Part shown: piece after piece, positions 33,001 through 44,689 of the stretch
How positions within the stretch are numbered: position 1 is the first letter of the stretch
Layout: every line of letters starts with the position of its first letter
Origin: Arachis hypogaea
Lineage: Eukaryota > Streptophyta > Magnoliopsida > Fabales > Fabaceae
NCBI RefSeq assembly: GCF_003086295.3
Contig: NC_092048.1
Location: 108,888,276 to 108,952,275 of the forward strand
Reading direction: 5' to 3'
Length of the DNA stretch: 64,000 nucleotides
The notes under the pieces: generated by a model
Database searches by the model: none
Seen by the model: the letters and a program-made list of their open reading frames with translations, nothing else
Told to the model about the DNA's origin: nothing
Position numbers and translations under genes: made by a program

Positions 33001-35507
33001 CATGCTTAGCATGGTTGTGTCAGCACCCTTGATATCACTAACTTCAATATCCTTGGTGAACTCCTCCTCTGCCACTTCCTTTATTGTTTCCTCAAAAGTT
33101 TCTTGTACTGCAATGTCTACTACATCAACCCTCATGCATTCCCTTAGTGATTCTGATGGATAGCTCATTGCCTTGAATACATTAAACACCAATTTCTCAT
33201 CATGTAGTCTAAGAGTGAGTTCACCCTTTTGTACATCTATGATGGCTCCAGCAGTAGCTAGGAAGGGTCTTCCCAGAATTATTGAAGCTTTGGCTTCTTC
33301 CTCCATATCTAACACTACAAAATCAGCAGGAAATATAAATTCTCCCACTTTCACCAACAAATCCTCAACTATCCCATGAGGGAATTTAAAAGTTCGATCT
33401 GCCAATTGGAGGGCCATTCTTGTTGGTTTGGCTTCCTCAATCTTCATTCTTCTCATCATTGTTAGCGACATCAAATTGATGCTAGCCCCTAAGTCACACA
33501 AGGCCTTCTCCACCATGACTTCTCCTATGATGCAGGGGATTTGGAAACTGCCTGGGTCCTTCAATTTCTGAGGCAATTTGTGCTGAATGATGGCACTGCA
33601 TTCTTCAGTTAACAACACAGTTTCCTCATTTCTCCAGCTTCTCTTCTTGGTCATTAATTCTTTTAAGAATTTTGCATAGAGTGGCATTTGCTCTATTGCC
33701 TCAGCAAAGGGAATGTTGATTTGAAGCTTCTTGAAAATCTCCAAGAACCTGGAGAATTGGCCATCCTTTTCACTTTTCATCAAACGTTGAGGATAAGGTG
33801 CTTTAGGTGTGTAAGGCTTCAAGACCTCTTTTTCTTTTTCTTTTGTTGCAAACGGTGTAACAGATTGTCCTTGTTCTTTGTCTTTCACATTTTCCTTTGC
33901 TTTATCCTCTGTGGTTTCCCTTGAAATCTCCTTTAGATTCTTTCCACTTCTGAGGGTTATGGCCTTACATTCCTCCCTTGCAATAGCCTTGGCAGCATGA
34001 GAACCGCTTGTCCCAGGGGCTTGCTTAGTCAAATACAAAATTTGATTTTCTAACTTCTGGATGGCAGCTCCTTGGTTTTGCAAGTTAGAATTTACTTCTT
34101 CCTTAAAAGCTTTCAATTCAATTATGTCTTGGCTCATGGTTGCAAGCATTCCTTCTATCCGATTTAATTGATCTTGAAATTGTTGGTTCGGATTAGGTTG
34201 GGTATGTTGATTATTTTGGCCATGATATGATGGTTGGGGGTAAGTGTTTTGTGTGGCTTGGTATGATCTTTGGTTGGAGTTTTGGTATGTGGAATTGTTA
34301 TGTTGGTTGTGGTTGTAAGGTTTGTGGTTTTGTGGTTGGGTTTGTTGGTTTCCCCACCCAAAGTTTGGGTGGTTTCTCCAGCCTGGGTTGTAAGTGTTGG
34401 AATGTGGATCATATGATTGCCTTTGTTGGTTTCCCACATAGTTAACCTCATCCCAATCACCTCCTTCAATGCCTACTTCCTCTTGATCTTGTGTGTGTAT
34501 TGCAGCCACTTGCTTTGTTTCTAATTGCCTGGTAAGCTCTGCTAGTTGCTTGGCAAACACCTTGTTTTGGGCTAGAATTGTATCAACCTGGTTCAGCTCC
34601 ATGACTCCCTTAGTGTTGTGCCTTTCTGATGCATAGTAGTACTCATTCTCAGCCACTGTCTCGATCACTTCAATGGCTTCTTCCACAGTCTTTTTCCTGT
34701 TCAATGAACCTCCTGATGAATGGTCTACAGCCTTCCTTGATTCATAAGAGAGCCCATCATAGAAGATGTGCAGTTGCACCCAATCATGGAACATGTTTGG
34801 TGGGCACTTCCTTGTCAAGTCCTTGAATCTCTCCCATGCCTCGTAGAGAGTTTCACCATCTTGTTGTCTAAAAGTCTGAACCTCAGATCGAAGCCTATTG
34901 ACCTTTTGTGGAGGGTAGAAACGTGCCAGAAACTTGCTTTCCACCTCATCCCATGTTGTTAGACTCCCCCTTGGGAATGATTCCAGCCACTTAGCTGCTT
35001 TGTCCCTAAGTGAAAATGGGAACAAAAGCAGTTTATAGGCATCTTCCTGGACTCCATTGGACTTCACAGTGTCACAAATTCTCAGGAATTTTGTGAGATG
35101 TTGGTTTGGGTCTTCATTAGCACTTCCTCCAAAGGAACAATGATTTTCCACAAGTGATATTAGCTGTGGCTTGAGCTCAAAATTGTTGGCCTGAATGGGT
35201 GGTTTCTGGATGCTACTACCACAATTCCCAGAGGTTGGGTTTATGTATGAACTAAGAACCCTCCTCTCAGGATGGCATCGTTTCCATCAGCTCTCTCATG
35301 GTTGTGAACTTCTCTATCCATGTTGAGATCTAAAGCTTCCTCAAAATTGTCCTCAGATTCTCCTTCAGATTCCTCTTCTCCCACTACTCTCTTCCCTCTT
35401 GCTTCCCTTCTAAGTCTATGAAGGGTCCTCTCTGGTTCGGTATATGGAGGAGTTGATGTCTCTCCTCTCCTACCTGTCATACACGAACACAGCTCAAACA
35501 CAAACAA
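30094..35507 (-). pseudogene. Gag-pol of B, same as A but frameshifted
   Basis: Gag-protease-RT is open from about 35151 to 31813, with all motifs of A including FMDD. Frame breaks against A are one-base losses near 35270 (GGG to GG), 31840, 31827, 31800, 31632, 31485, 31372, 31243, 30833 and 30202. All but the one near 35270 fall between 30200 and 31850, and all are in homopolymers. RNase H and integrase motifs are present in pieces. If these losses are sequencing errors, the gene is intact and this is a CDS. Confidence 0.85.
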
Positions 35508-35739
35508 GTGAAATACTCTTGGTTAATGGAAGAGTATGGTTAGCTCAATTGAGGAATTAATTCAAACAGTTAGTGAGTCAGTGAGTTAGTTGCATGAGTT
35601 TAAAGGCATAAAGAAGGAAAGCATGTAACCAAGTGCAGAAATTAAAATTCAACAAGTATCTTGAACAGAATTAACAAAGCAAGAGAAAATTGCTCAATCT
35701 AGTTAGCTTCCAATTTGAGAATTGTCAATCGAAAACCAA
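35508..35739 (-). other. 5' leader of B
   Basis: Copy of 8363-8594; noncoding. Confidence 0.65.
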
Positions 35740-35757
35740 TCCCCGGCAACGGCGCCA
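35740..35757 (-). promoter_or_regulatory. Primer-binding site of B (tRNA-Asp)
   Basis: TCCCCGGCAACGGCGCCA on the plus strand, 6 nt from the LTR end. Confidence 0.93.
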
Positions 35758-35763
35758 TAAACT

Positions 35764-38121
35764 TGATGCGCATAAACGTGTTATGCTACGATTTAGGAAA
35801 TTGCACGATCGGCAAAATTCCTTCCGGCAAGTGCACCGGTTATCGTCGTCAAGTAAAAACTCACAATAGAGTGAGGTCGAATCCCACAAGGATTGGTTGA
35901 GTGAGCAATTCGGATTAGAAGTGTGTTCTAGTTGAGCGGAATCAAGATTTGAGATGAGAATTGCGGAATGTAAAATTGGCGGGAAAAGTAAATGACAAGA
36001 AAATTAAATGGCTGAATCTTAAATTGCATGAATTAAAGAGCAGAATGTAAATTGCTGAAATTAAAAGGGAATGGGGGTGATTGCATGAATTGAGTTGCAG
36101 AATGTAAAGAGAAAGGGGAAATCAGAAATGGGGAATTCATTGGGTTATAGGAGATATTGAGATCTCCGAATCAAAACATGTTTATCTCTTCCTCAACCAA
36201 TGCGTTCATTAAATTTTGCTTGGCAATCTTATATGATTGGATCCCAATTCCTTGGCTCACCAATGCTCTCTAAAAACAAACAAATTCCCAATCCCTTGGT
36301 TTAAATGTTCATAAGAAGAGATGATGCTTGATCACTGATTATACCACACAATTTCATGAACCACAATTTGGTAGGATTACATGTCACAATATCCATCCAA
36401 ACCCCAATCCAATCCACTGTGAGAAAGCTTCTCTAGCATGAATCCTCCATTCCTTTCCCAAGGCTCCGAAGGATTCCAAGTATGAGTAGTTTCTTTCCCA
36501 AGACAACTACTCAATGGAATTAGATCGAGAAGCTTTCTAACAAAATTCAAGAGAAAAGATTGAAGAAGAAGATAAACTATTATTGATTCATTGAATTACA
36601 ATAGAGCTCCCTAACCCAATGAAAGGGGGTTTAGTGAATCATAGCTCTGAATTCAATTACAAAGAAAAGGAAAACTAGCTAAAAGTGAAAGTAAAAGTTC
36701 CTTCTAACTTAACTTCTATCCTATTTATACACTTTCTATATTGAGCTTCAGTTGTGCTTCTTGGGCTTTGAGGCCTCTCCTTGCTTTCCTTTTGCCTTGG
36801 GTTTATGATCCATAACCTTGATGAGGTTTTTGATCCAAATCCTGTAACATTTATTGAGCCAACTTAGTGATAATCAAATAATGACACATGACTCAATAAA
36901 TTGAGATTTCAAACTCATCAATCCTTCAGGCCCAATCCCATAAACCATGATATTCAATTGGGTTTCATACCAAAGTAAGTTTAAGTTAATATTTGTGCTC
37001 AAAGACTAACTTAAATCACAATATTTTTGGCCCAGAAACCTTTTCCAAGAGTGGCGTTTAAGTTGTAGTTTAAGCTTAAACTGCAGCTTAAACGCCAGGC
37101 ACTTCCAGTGAGGCCTTTTGTAGAAGCACGTTTAAGCTTCAGTTAAGGTTAAACTGAAGCTTAAACGTGGAAATGGAAGAAGGTAGCCCTGGAGAGTCAT
37201 GTAGTCGAACACGTTTAAGCTTCAGTTTAAGGTTAAACTGAAGCTTAAACGTGGAGATAGGAAAGGCAGCCCTGGAGGTCGAACACGTTTAACCTCCAGT
37301 TTGAGGTCAAACTGGAGGTTAAACGTGGAAAAGGGTGGAGGCATACTGGAGGTCGAACACGTTTAACCTCCAGTTTGAGGTCAAACTGGAGGTTAAACGT
37401 GGAAGCTTGGAATGGTGGCCCTGGAGGTTAAACGTGGAGATGGAGAGAGCAACCCTGGAGTAGAAAAGCTATCGAACACGTTTAAGCTCCAGTTTGAGTC
37501 AAACTGGAGCTTAAACGTGGAATGGCTCCCTGGTACTCTTCCTGGTTCTGGCGTTTAACCTCCAGTTTGAGGTCAAACTGGAGGTTAAACGTGGAACTCC
37601 TCCCTGGGTGGCATACTCATTCTGGCGTTTAACCTCCAGTTTGAGGTCAAACTGGAGGTTAAACGTGGAATACTCCTTAAGTGAGGCTTTTCATTCTGGC
37701 GTTTAACCTCCAGTTTGAGGTCAAACTGGAGGTTAAACTTCAATCCCAGCATTTCTTATCCTTCATGATTTTGGCGTTTAAGCTCCAGTTTAGGCTTAAA
37801 CTGGAACTTAAACTCCACATGTGATATTCAAGCTTCCTTTATTGATTTTGTTGCTTCCTTGCTTAGCCTCTTCTTCCCTGAAATCATCCAAACAATTGCA
37901 TCAAAGTCTTGCAAAATTTCATGAGAATTCTTTCATTCATAGCATTTAAGTAATATAACTAAAACTCATGGAATTTGCATCAAAATCATATTGTTTGGAT
38001 GGTTCATTACTTTGTTCTTCATTTAACCATTTTTGGTTACTTTAAGCTCAAGAAAATGCATAAAACAACTAAAACTAACAGAAAAATGCTAGTGAAACTA
38101 GCCTATGATGCCTTGGCATCA
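35764..38121 (-). repeat. 5' LTR of B (2358 bp, complete)
   Basis: TGATGCGCAT to TTGGCATCA; the best reference copy of this LTR in the window. TATA box at 36721-36729, hairpin array at 37054-37812. Shares CTTCAGTTAA with the right LTR of A. Confidence 0.93.
37054..37812. repeat. Hairpin array in the 5' LTR of B
   Basis: The same ten units as at 9909-10669. Confidence 0.9.
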
Positions 38122-39458
38122 CAAAGCTGATAGATATGGTGGATCCCCTTGTAATTACCAACAAGCCCCACCCTGTGCTTATGAACTACCTCCCCAACAT
38201 ACCTTTGAACCACCATACTCACAAGCCCCTTTCCACCATTCACCTTCATATGACCCTTACCATCATCCACTATACCAACCACCTTATGAGCCATATGAAC
38301 CATATCTAGAACCACCCCAACCTCAACCCAATTACTCCCAAGAACCACCACCTCCATATATACCATGTCAATATCCATCACCCCAAGAATCAACGGAGCA
38401 ACTCAAGGAAACACTTGAAAAATTTAATGCCACACTTCATCAATTGAATCAAGCAATAAATCAATTAGCTTCCTGACGTTCGGACACTCAAGGAACCCCA
38501 TGGCTTCATGTGGACAATCTAATGAAGAACTTAGCATGAAAAAGATACTAGAAACTCTAGTGGACAGTACGGAGCATGACTTTGTACTGAAACAAGTGGA
38601 TGAAGCTGTAATTATTGAAAAGGAAGAAGTAGTTGAAGACTTGGGAGATGCTGAACCTCCATGGGAAAGTCAAGACATAGAACCTCCTTCCAAGGCAATT
38701 GAAATTGATGCTAAGGGGGTGTACAACCTCTAAGGCATATCATGATTAAGGACTTGGAAGAGCTCGGTCAAGAGATGGAGATTAAAGAAGAAGAAGCACA
38801 GCCTCCCATGCCCTTGGTAAGTAATGAAGAAGAGATTGAATTGGAAGAAGGCTACCAAGAGGAAGAAGTTGAAATCAAAGAAGTTTGCAAAGAGGTGGAA
38901 GTTGTCAAAGAGCACAAGGGAGTGGAGCTTGAAATCACCTTGCCAAAGTTATTGGAGACCCCTCCCCCTAAGTTGCCATCATCCTTCACAACATTCAAGT
39001 GGGTAAAATTCATATCCCTTAGCTTTCTAATCCCACTTGAATATGGGCTGCTGGAGACGGATGGTCAACTTAGAGCTCTTTGTGGCATTAAGAGTAAGAG
39101 GAAGATGGCCAGTGGTAATAATTGTCTTGCAAGGTTCATTATGGTTGGAAGCTTTAAGTTTAAACGCAAAGGTTGGTATAAAGCTCAACTGAATGGGTCT
39201 AGGAAGCTGTTTGGATGTCTCAGTGAGAATTCCGACTGTTCACCACCCAAGTGGAAAAATGATGATCAACAAGAAGATGGGTGCAAAGGCAAGGTCTGGG
39301 ACCCTGGAATTCAATCTAGAAATCAGCACTCTTGGGGCCTTGTCACTTGCTTTAACTTACTTGAAGGCTTTCTACGCCTATTTTGGGATCCCGAAGGTTA
39401 CTGGAAGTACAAACACTGGTGGAGATTCCTGGATGAATATAAGCATAAGCCACCATAA
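38122..39458 (+). pseudogene. Gag-like ORF of D, broken
   Basis: Three frames in series: a Pro/Tyr-rich part to 38476 (repeats like PYEPYEPYLEPPQPQ, then a coiled-coil-like LKETLEKFNATLHQLNQ); an acidic part 38500-38733; and a further acidic part with a Trp- and Lys-rich C-terminal region ending at 39458 (KFKRKGWYKAQLNGSRKL, WRFLDEYKHKPP). The break at 38474-38476 is a TGA where Arg (CGA) would be natural, and two frame changes follow. I do not recognise a domain. Its place before the hairpin and tract suggests a gag analogue. The N-terminus is replaced by the LTR of B. Confidence 0.65.
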
Positions 39459-39507
39459 CAGGGAGCTCACCAAATGTCCAACTTAAGGACTTTAACTAAA
39501 AGTGCTA

Positions 39508-39525
39508 GGTGGGAGACAACCCACC
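39508..39525 (+). promoter_or_regulatory. Post-gag hairpin of D
   Basis: GGTGGG-AGACAA-CCCACC, about 50 nt after the ORF stop. Compared with GTTGGG-AGGCAA-CCCAAC in A, the second base pair changes from T-A to G-C on both sides, while the loop is nearly the same. Confidence 0.6.
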
Positions 39526-39679
39526 ATGGTATGATCGTTCCTTTTTTATTTTTTTTAGTTTTATTTGTTTTCAAGTTTTATTTTATTTTATTATATTGAA
39601 CCTGAAGTTTTGCATCACATTCATATTAGCACTACATTCTGCATTTTTTTTCAGATTAAAAAAAAAACAGAGATTTTTG

Positions 39680-40215
39680 CACGCGACGTGACAGCGTCGC
39701 CGACGCGTCCGCGTCGTATGTGCCTCAGGAAGAAAAAGTAATCGAACAGAGAGTCACGCGAGAGCGTGGCTGGAGGTGTGCCAGTGGCACAAATCGTCCC
39801 ACATGACCGCGTCGCTGACGCATCCGCGTCGAGTGGGAATACTGGCCTCCCACGCGACCGCGTCACTCATGCGGTCGTGTGACCAGGATTTCGACGTAAA
39901 AAAGGTGCACAGCCGAAAATTGTGCTAGAGTGGTGCTGGACTGGCGCTGGGCGTGCAGTCCCTCTCATGCGAACGTGTACCCCACGCGTCCGCGTCGTAT
40001 CCCAATAATTGGCCACTCACGCGATCGCATGACCCACGCGATCGCGTCACCCAAAATTTGGCACTAATATGATTTTGAACAGAGAGTTGTGCGAGCGCGA
40101 GGCTGCCTTCGCGCTAGTAGCATAAACTGTGTCACGCGACCGCGTGACCGACATGACCGCGTCAATCCGTATAAATGCAAGTCACGCGACCGCGTGCCCC
40201 ACGCGTCCGCGTCGC
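39680..40215. repeat. GC-rich palindromic tract of D
   Basis: About ten irregular copies of CACGCGACCGCGTGACC and CACGCGTCCGCGTCG, spaced 30-70 bp, with strong CpG density in an AT-rich neighbourhood. It occupies the same position (after gag, before ORF2) as the GGCGTTTAACGCC tracts of E, G, H and I. Related units recur in the LTR of D at about 42805-42850. Confidence 0.85.
40170..40176 (+). promoter_or_regulatory. TATA-like box inside the tract of D
   Basis: TATAAAT followed by a long C/T-rich leader (40240-40330) and, 590 bp on, the ORF2 start. It parallels the internal TATA boxes of E, G and H but is further from the ATG. Confidence 0.35.
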
Positions 40216-40766
40216 TTGCGCCGCACATTTTATCCTAATTTGCCAAATATCTTATCTTTTCTTCCCCAATCCTAATTTTTCCTCCCTCCTCACTTACTTA
40301 CTTCTTCTTCATCCTTTTAACTTCTCATCCTTTTTCACTTACATTTTATTTCATTTAATTTATTTGCATACTTTCATTCATTGCATATTTTTATTTTTCT
40401 AAATTTATTATTTTACCATTGGTGTTCAAATGTTCTTATTCAACTGTTACATCTTTTCTGGTATTTTCTTGGTGCTTAGTGACTTGTTTCATTCTTATTG
40501 AGTAATATTATTTAAATCAATGCCAATCTTTTATATCTGTATTACTCTTGCATTGACATGAATTTATATTATCTCTCCTTCCCCACTCTCTTCTCCATTG
40601 TTGCAAATTTTGCACCACTGGTATGCCATGGCTTCTATTGATTTCTCACGTACATGTTGAAGCTTCCATGTAAATGAGACCTTTTTATTTGGCACTAACC
40701 AACCCATACTTCATTTATTTTTTTATCTCTATTTTTAGGTTACTTTTCTTCCCTTTTTCTTTCAGG
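40216..40766 (+). other. Pyrimidine-rich leader before ORF2 relic of D
   Basis: C/T-rich then AT-rich noncoding sequence; no ORF. Confidence 0.6.
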
Positions 40767-40910
40767 ATGGCCACCCGGAAGGGAACTGGAAGACATTTAC
40801 ATGGGGAAACAAGACAAGTCCATCTGCATAATCTTTGGAGAAAAGCATCAGTTGTAGCAGCCCATCCACTTGTACATCTTAGCATGCACCGAGGACGGTG
40901 CAATCTTTAA
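40767..40910 (+). pseudogene. ORF2 relic of D
   Basis: ATG with a basic start (MATRKGTGRHLHGE), then 47 codons to a stop. The short length and abrupt change suggest an internal deletion that joined the start of a longer ORF to its end. Family assignment is by position only. Confidence 0.4.
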
Positions 40911-42373
40911 GTGTGGGGAGGTCGATACCGATCTTCATGGGATAGTATTTTCTTCTCAACACCAATATTTTATTTTCTTTGTTAATTGCTGCATTTGCAT
41001 ATTTAATTGCATATTTGTTTGATTTTTTGCATATTTTACCACTTGGTTGAAGTAATATTTTCTTTTTCAAGAAACCTTTTAGAGCATTTCAATAATTTGA
41101 ATAAAATTTAATGTTACACTTGTTTGAAGAAATATTATATTTTGAACATGGTTTTTGAGCCAAAGAACACACAACCTGTGAGATTTTGAGCTTATTTACA
41201 TGGTTACATTAATTAACCATAAATTTTTATTCTTGTGTGTTTTCTTCTCTATAACTGCAATCTAGATTTTGTTCCAGTCTATATGTCCATTATTTAGTAT
41301 ATTTACATGCTTGCATATGATTGAGGCCATTATTTGATTTTTTACTCACTTATCCCAAATAAGCCTACCCTTTCAATCACCTTTGTTTGCCACCTTGAGC
41401 CTTTTAAATCCTATTTATTCTATATTTTACCACATCACTAGCCTTAAGCAGAAAAATAAATTAAATACTCCAATTGAATCTTTGGTTAGCTTAAGATAGA
41501 GATTGTGCATCAACTAAGTGTGGGAAAATTGTGGGAACATGGATTAATAAGGGAATGTATCATGTTTCTAATTTATTTAAATATTGAGAATTTGGGAACC
41601 TACTCATGTAAAACTAGAAAAAAATAAAAAAATCTGTATGTATTGATAAGTTATGTTTGCTTTTATGATTCAAAAAAAATAAAAAAATTTAATAAATAAA
41701 TAAGGGGACAAAGTTACCCCAATAATTAAGTTTAATAAAAGATCAATGCACATGTGATAAAAATTAAAGAAAATTTGGTACATGAGTATGAGAATTATAC
41801 AAAAGTGGGAATTATGGGTAGCTAGGCATGAATTTAAAAGTATATAGAGTATATGTATATTAGGTAAGAGCTTAGGTTAGTCAAAGATTCATGTTATATC
41901 TCACTTGGCCATACATGTACCCTTACCTTTACCTCAGCCCCATTACAACCCTAAAAAGACCTCATGATGTTTGCATTGATATGCTAAATATTTTTTGATT
42001 GGTTAGATGAAGAACAAAGTTTAGAAAGCATGACTAGGGAAGAGTAGAGTGATTGACCCTAGACACTTGAGAGACTAGAGTGATATACACTATCAGTAAG
42101 GGTTCAATGCTTGATTCTATGTTCCCTGCTTTCATGAGCTGTCTTCTTACAAGTTTACTTGTCTTTTATTGTATAATTTGAATTAGTGAAATCTGATTTA
42201 TGTATATTCTTGGAGAATTTGATTTACTTTTAACCAAGTAGGTAGAAACATTTGCATGTAGTTGCATTCATATAGATAGGTTGTATTTCATACATTCTAC
42301 CACTCCTCTTCATTCTTTATAGCTTCTCTTGAGCTTAGCATGAGGACATGCTAATGTTTAAGTGTGGGGAGGT
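40911..42373 (+). other. 3' noncoding region of D
   Basis: AT-rich, no ORF. The G-rich motif AAGTGTGGGGAGG occurs twice: at 40909-40921, and at 42360-42372 directly before the LTR, where it fits a polypurine tract. Confidence 0.65.
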
Positions 42374-43833
42374 TGATAAACCACTATTTTATGGTTTATC
42401 TTGTGCTCAATTGAGTGGTTTTTATCAACTCTTTACCCACTTATTCATATTATTTGCATGGTTTTACATTTGCCTTCCTAATTATGTGCTTTGATTGAAA
42501 ACATGCTTCATTGGCCTTAAGTTCCCTATGTTTAATCCTCTCTTATTACCATTAGATGTCTTGATATGTGTGTTAAGTGATTTCAGAGATTACAGGGCAG
42601 GAATGGCTCAAAGGATGGAAAGGAAGCATGCAAAAGTGGAAGGAATACAAGAAGTTGGAGAAATTGCTAAGCTGTCCAGCCTGACCTCTTCGCACTCAAA
42701 CAGCTATAACTTTAGCTACAGAGGTCTAAATGACGCGGTTCTAGTTGCGTTGGAAAGCTAACGTCCGGAGCTTCGATTTGATATATAATATGCTATAGTT
42801 GCCCTGACGCTAGGCGACGCGAACGCGTGCTCCACGCGGCTGCGTCGCAGTGACGAATCAGCGTGTTTGAATTCGCAACCAACGAATTCTGGGCTGTTTC
42901 TGACCCAGTTTGCGGCCTAGAAAACACATATTAGAGGCTATAAAGTGAGAGAATCCATTCATTCAAAAAAAGCTCACAGTTCATAATTATTAGGATTTAG
43001 ATGTAGTTTTTAGAGAGAGGTTCTCTCCTCTCTCTTAGGATTTAGTTTTAGGATTTAAGATTATTTCTTCTTCTTCGCAGGTTCAATGTTCCTTTACTTT
43101 AAGCTTCCCTTCTACTTTTATTCATTTCATTACTTTAGTTGATTATTTGATGTTGCCAATTTGGTTTACAGATTCCTATGTTCAATTTAACTTTCTATTT
43201 AATATAATTTGAGGTATTTCAGTTTATGGTTATTTTATTAAATGCTTTTAATTTAATTTAGAATTTTCCTTTTTTGCTTTGGTTAATTAATTGGTGACGC
43301 TTGAGTTATTAAACTCATTGTTGATTGAAAATTAGAATTCTTCAAGAATTAATTCGAGTTCCACTAACTCTAACTTTTCCCAAGGAAAGACTAGGACTTG
43401 AGGAATCAGAATTAATTCATCCACTGAAGTTACCTTCATAGTTAGAGGTTAACAAAGTGGGAGAAAAATCCAATTCTCATTACAATTGATAAGGATAACC
43501 AGGATAGGACTTCTAGTTTTCATACCTTGCCAAGAGTTTTATTATCTATTTAATTTAATACAATTTACTTTCTTGCCATTTACTATTCTCGCTTTTTATC
43601 TTATACATTAAAAACCCCCAATTTACAAACTCATAACCAATAATAAGAATACCTCCCTACAATTCCTTGAGAAGACGACCCGAGGTTTAAATACTTCGGT
43701 TATCAATTTATTTAGGGGTTTGTTATTTGTGACAACCAAAATGTTTGTAAGAAAGGTTGATTGCTTGGTTTAGTAACTATACTTGCAACGAGAGTTTACT
43801 ATAACCTCTAAACCATCAATCTTCCGCTCTTCA
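42374..43833 (+). repeat. 3' LTR of D (1460 bp)
   Basis: TGATAAACCACTATTTTATG at 42374 to ...CGCTCTTCA at 43833. The TATA box TATAAAG is at 42939-42945, and CpG-rich palindrome units (GGCGACGCGAACGCG and CCACGCGGCTGCGTCG) are near 42810-42850. I associate the start with a common Arachis LTR family, from memory. Confidence 0.8.
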
Positions 43834-44486
43834 AGCAAGTTGCCAAGTACCTTTGAGCAATCATGAAGCTTAATGCCAAGTTATTTGGTGATAAGACTTG
43901 GGAGGATGAACCCCCCTTGCTCACCAAAAAACTAGATGACTTGACTAGGCAGAGATTACCTCAGAAGAGACAGGATCTTGGAAAGTTCTCAATACCTTGT
44001 ACCATAGGCACCATGACCTTTGAGAAGGCTCTGTGTGACCTGGGGTCAAGTATAAACCTCATGCCGCTCTCTGTAATGGAGAAGCTGGGGATCCTTGAGG
44101 TACAAGCTGCAAGAATCTCACTAGAGATGGCAGACAATTCAAGGAAACATGCTTATGGACTTGTAGAGGATGTCTTGGTAATGGTTGAAGGCCACTACAT
44201 CCCTGCTGATTTCATAATCCTAGACACTGAGAAGTGTATGGATGAATCCATCATCCTTGGCATACCCTTCCTAGCCACAGCAAAAGCTGTGATTGATGTT
44301 GACAGAGAAAAATTGGTCCTTCAAGTGAATGAGGACTCCCTTGTGTTTAAAGCTCAAAGATCTCCCTCTGTAACTATGGAGAGGAAGCATGAAAAGCTTC
44401 TCTCAATGCAGAGTCAAATAGAGCCCCCACATTCAAACTCTAAGTTTGGTGTTGGGAGGCCATCACCATGCTCTGAGTATCTGTGA
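43834..44486 (+). pseudogene. Gag C-terminus and protease of E (5'-truncated)
   Basis: Open from 43863 to 44486 with retropepsin CDLGSSINLMPLSVMEKLG and GIPFLATAKAVIDVD (Ile where other copies have Arg in GRPF). A TGA at about 43852 interrupts the frame that enters from D. Ends with a KFGV peptide. The rest of gag was separated by D. Confidence 0.8.
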
Positions 44487-44504
44487 GGCTCCATGAGAGT
44501 CTAC

Positions 44505-44552
44505 TGTCAAGCTATTGACATTAAAGAAGTGCTTGTTGGGAGGCAACCCAAT
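44505..44552 (+). promoter_or_regulatory. Post-gag hairpin block of E
   Basis: GTCAA-GCTA-TTGAC, then GTTGGG-AGGCAA-CCCAAT (44535-44552). Both stems are intact apart from a terminal G-U pair. Confidence 0.6.
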
Positions 44553-44689
44553 TTTATTATATCTATTTATTTTCTATTGTTATTTTATGTTTTCTGTAGG
44601 TTGATGATCATGTGAAGTCACAAAAACAACTGAAAAAGAAAAAACAGAATGAAAAATAGTATTAAAAATAGCACACCTTAGAGGAGAAG

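Larger units (their letters stand above)
26128..38121 (-). mobile_element. Element B: second copy of element A with both LTRs
   Basis: Left (3') LTR 26128-28453, internal region, and right (5') LTR 35764-38121, about 12 kb in all. The internal region matches A nearly base for base; the differences I found are single-base losses in homopolymers. Flanks are TGCTT on the left (in pol of F) and CAAAG on the right (in gag of D), so no target-site duplication is present. Confidence 0.92.
38122..43833 (+). mobile_element. Element D: non-autonomous LTR element of a separate family (5' part missing)
   Basis: Gag-like ORF remains 38122-39458, a hairpin, a GC-rich palindromic tract, a leader with a TATA box, an ORF2 relic, a long 3' region and a 3' LTR 42374-43833. 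No RT or integrase. It is followed by AGCAA (43834-43838), a candidate target-site duplication inside the gag of element E. The 5' half is not seen on the other side of B. Confidence 0.8.

Noticed and set aside
38103..38393. Minus-strand ORF rich in Val/Gly/Met opposite gag of D
   Set aside because: Shadow of the Pro/Tyr-rich coding strand.
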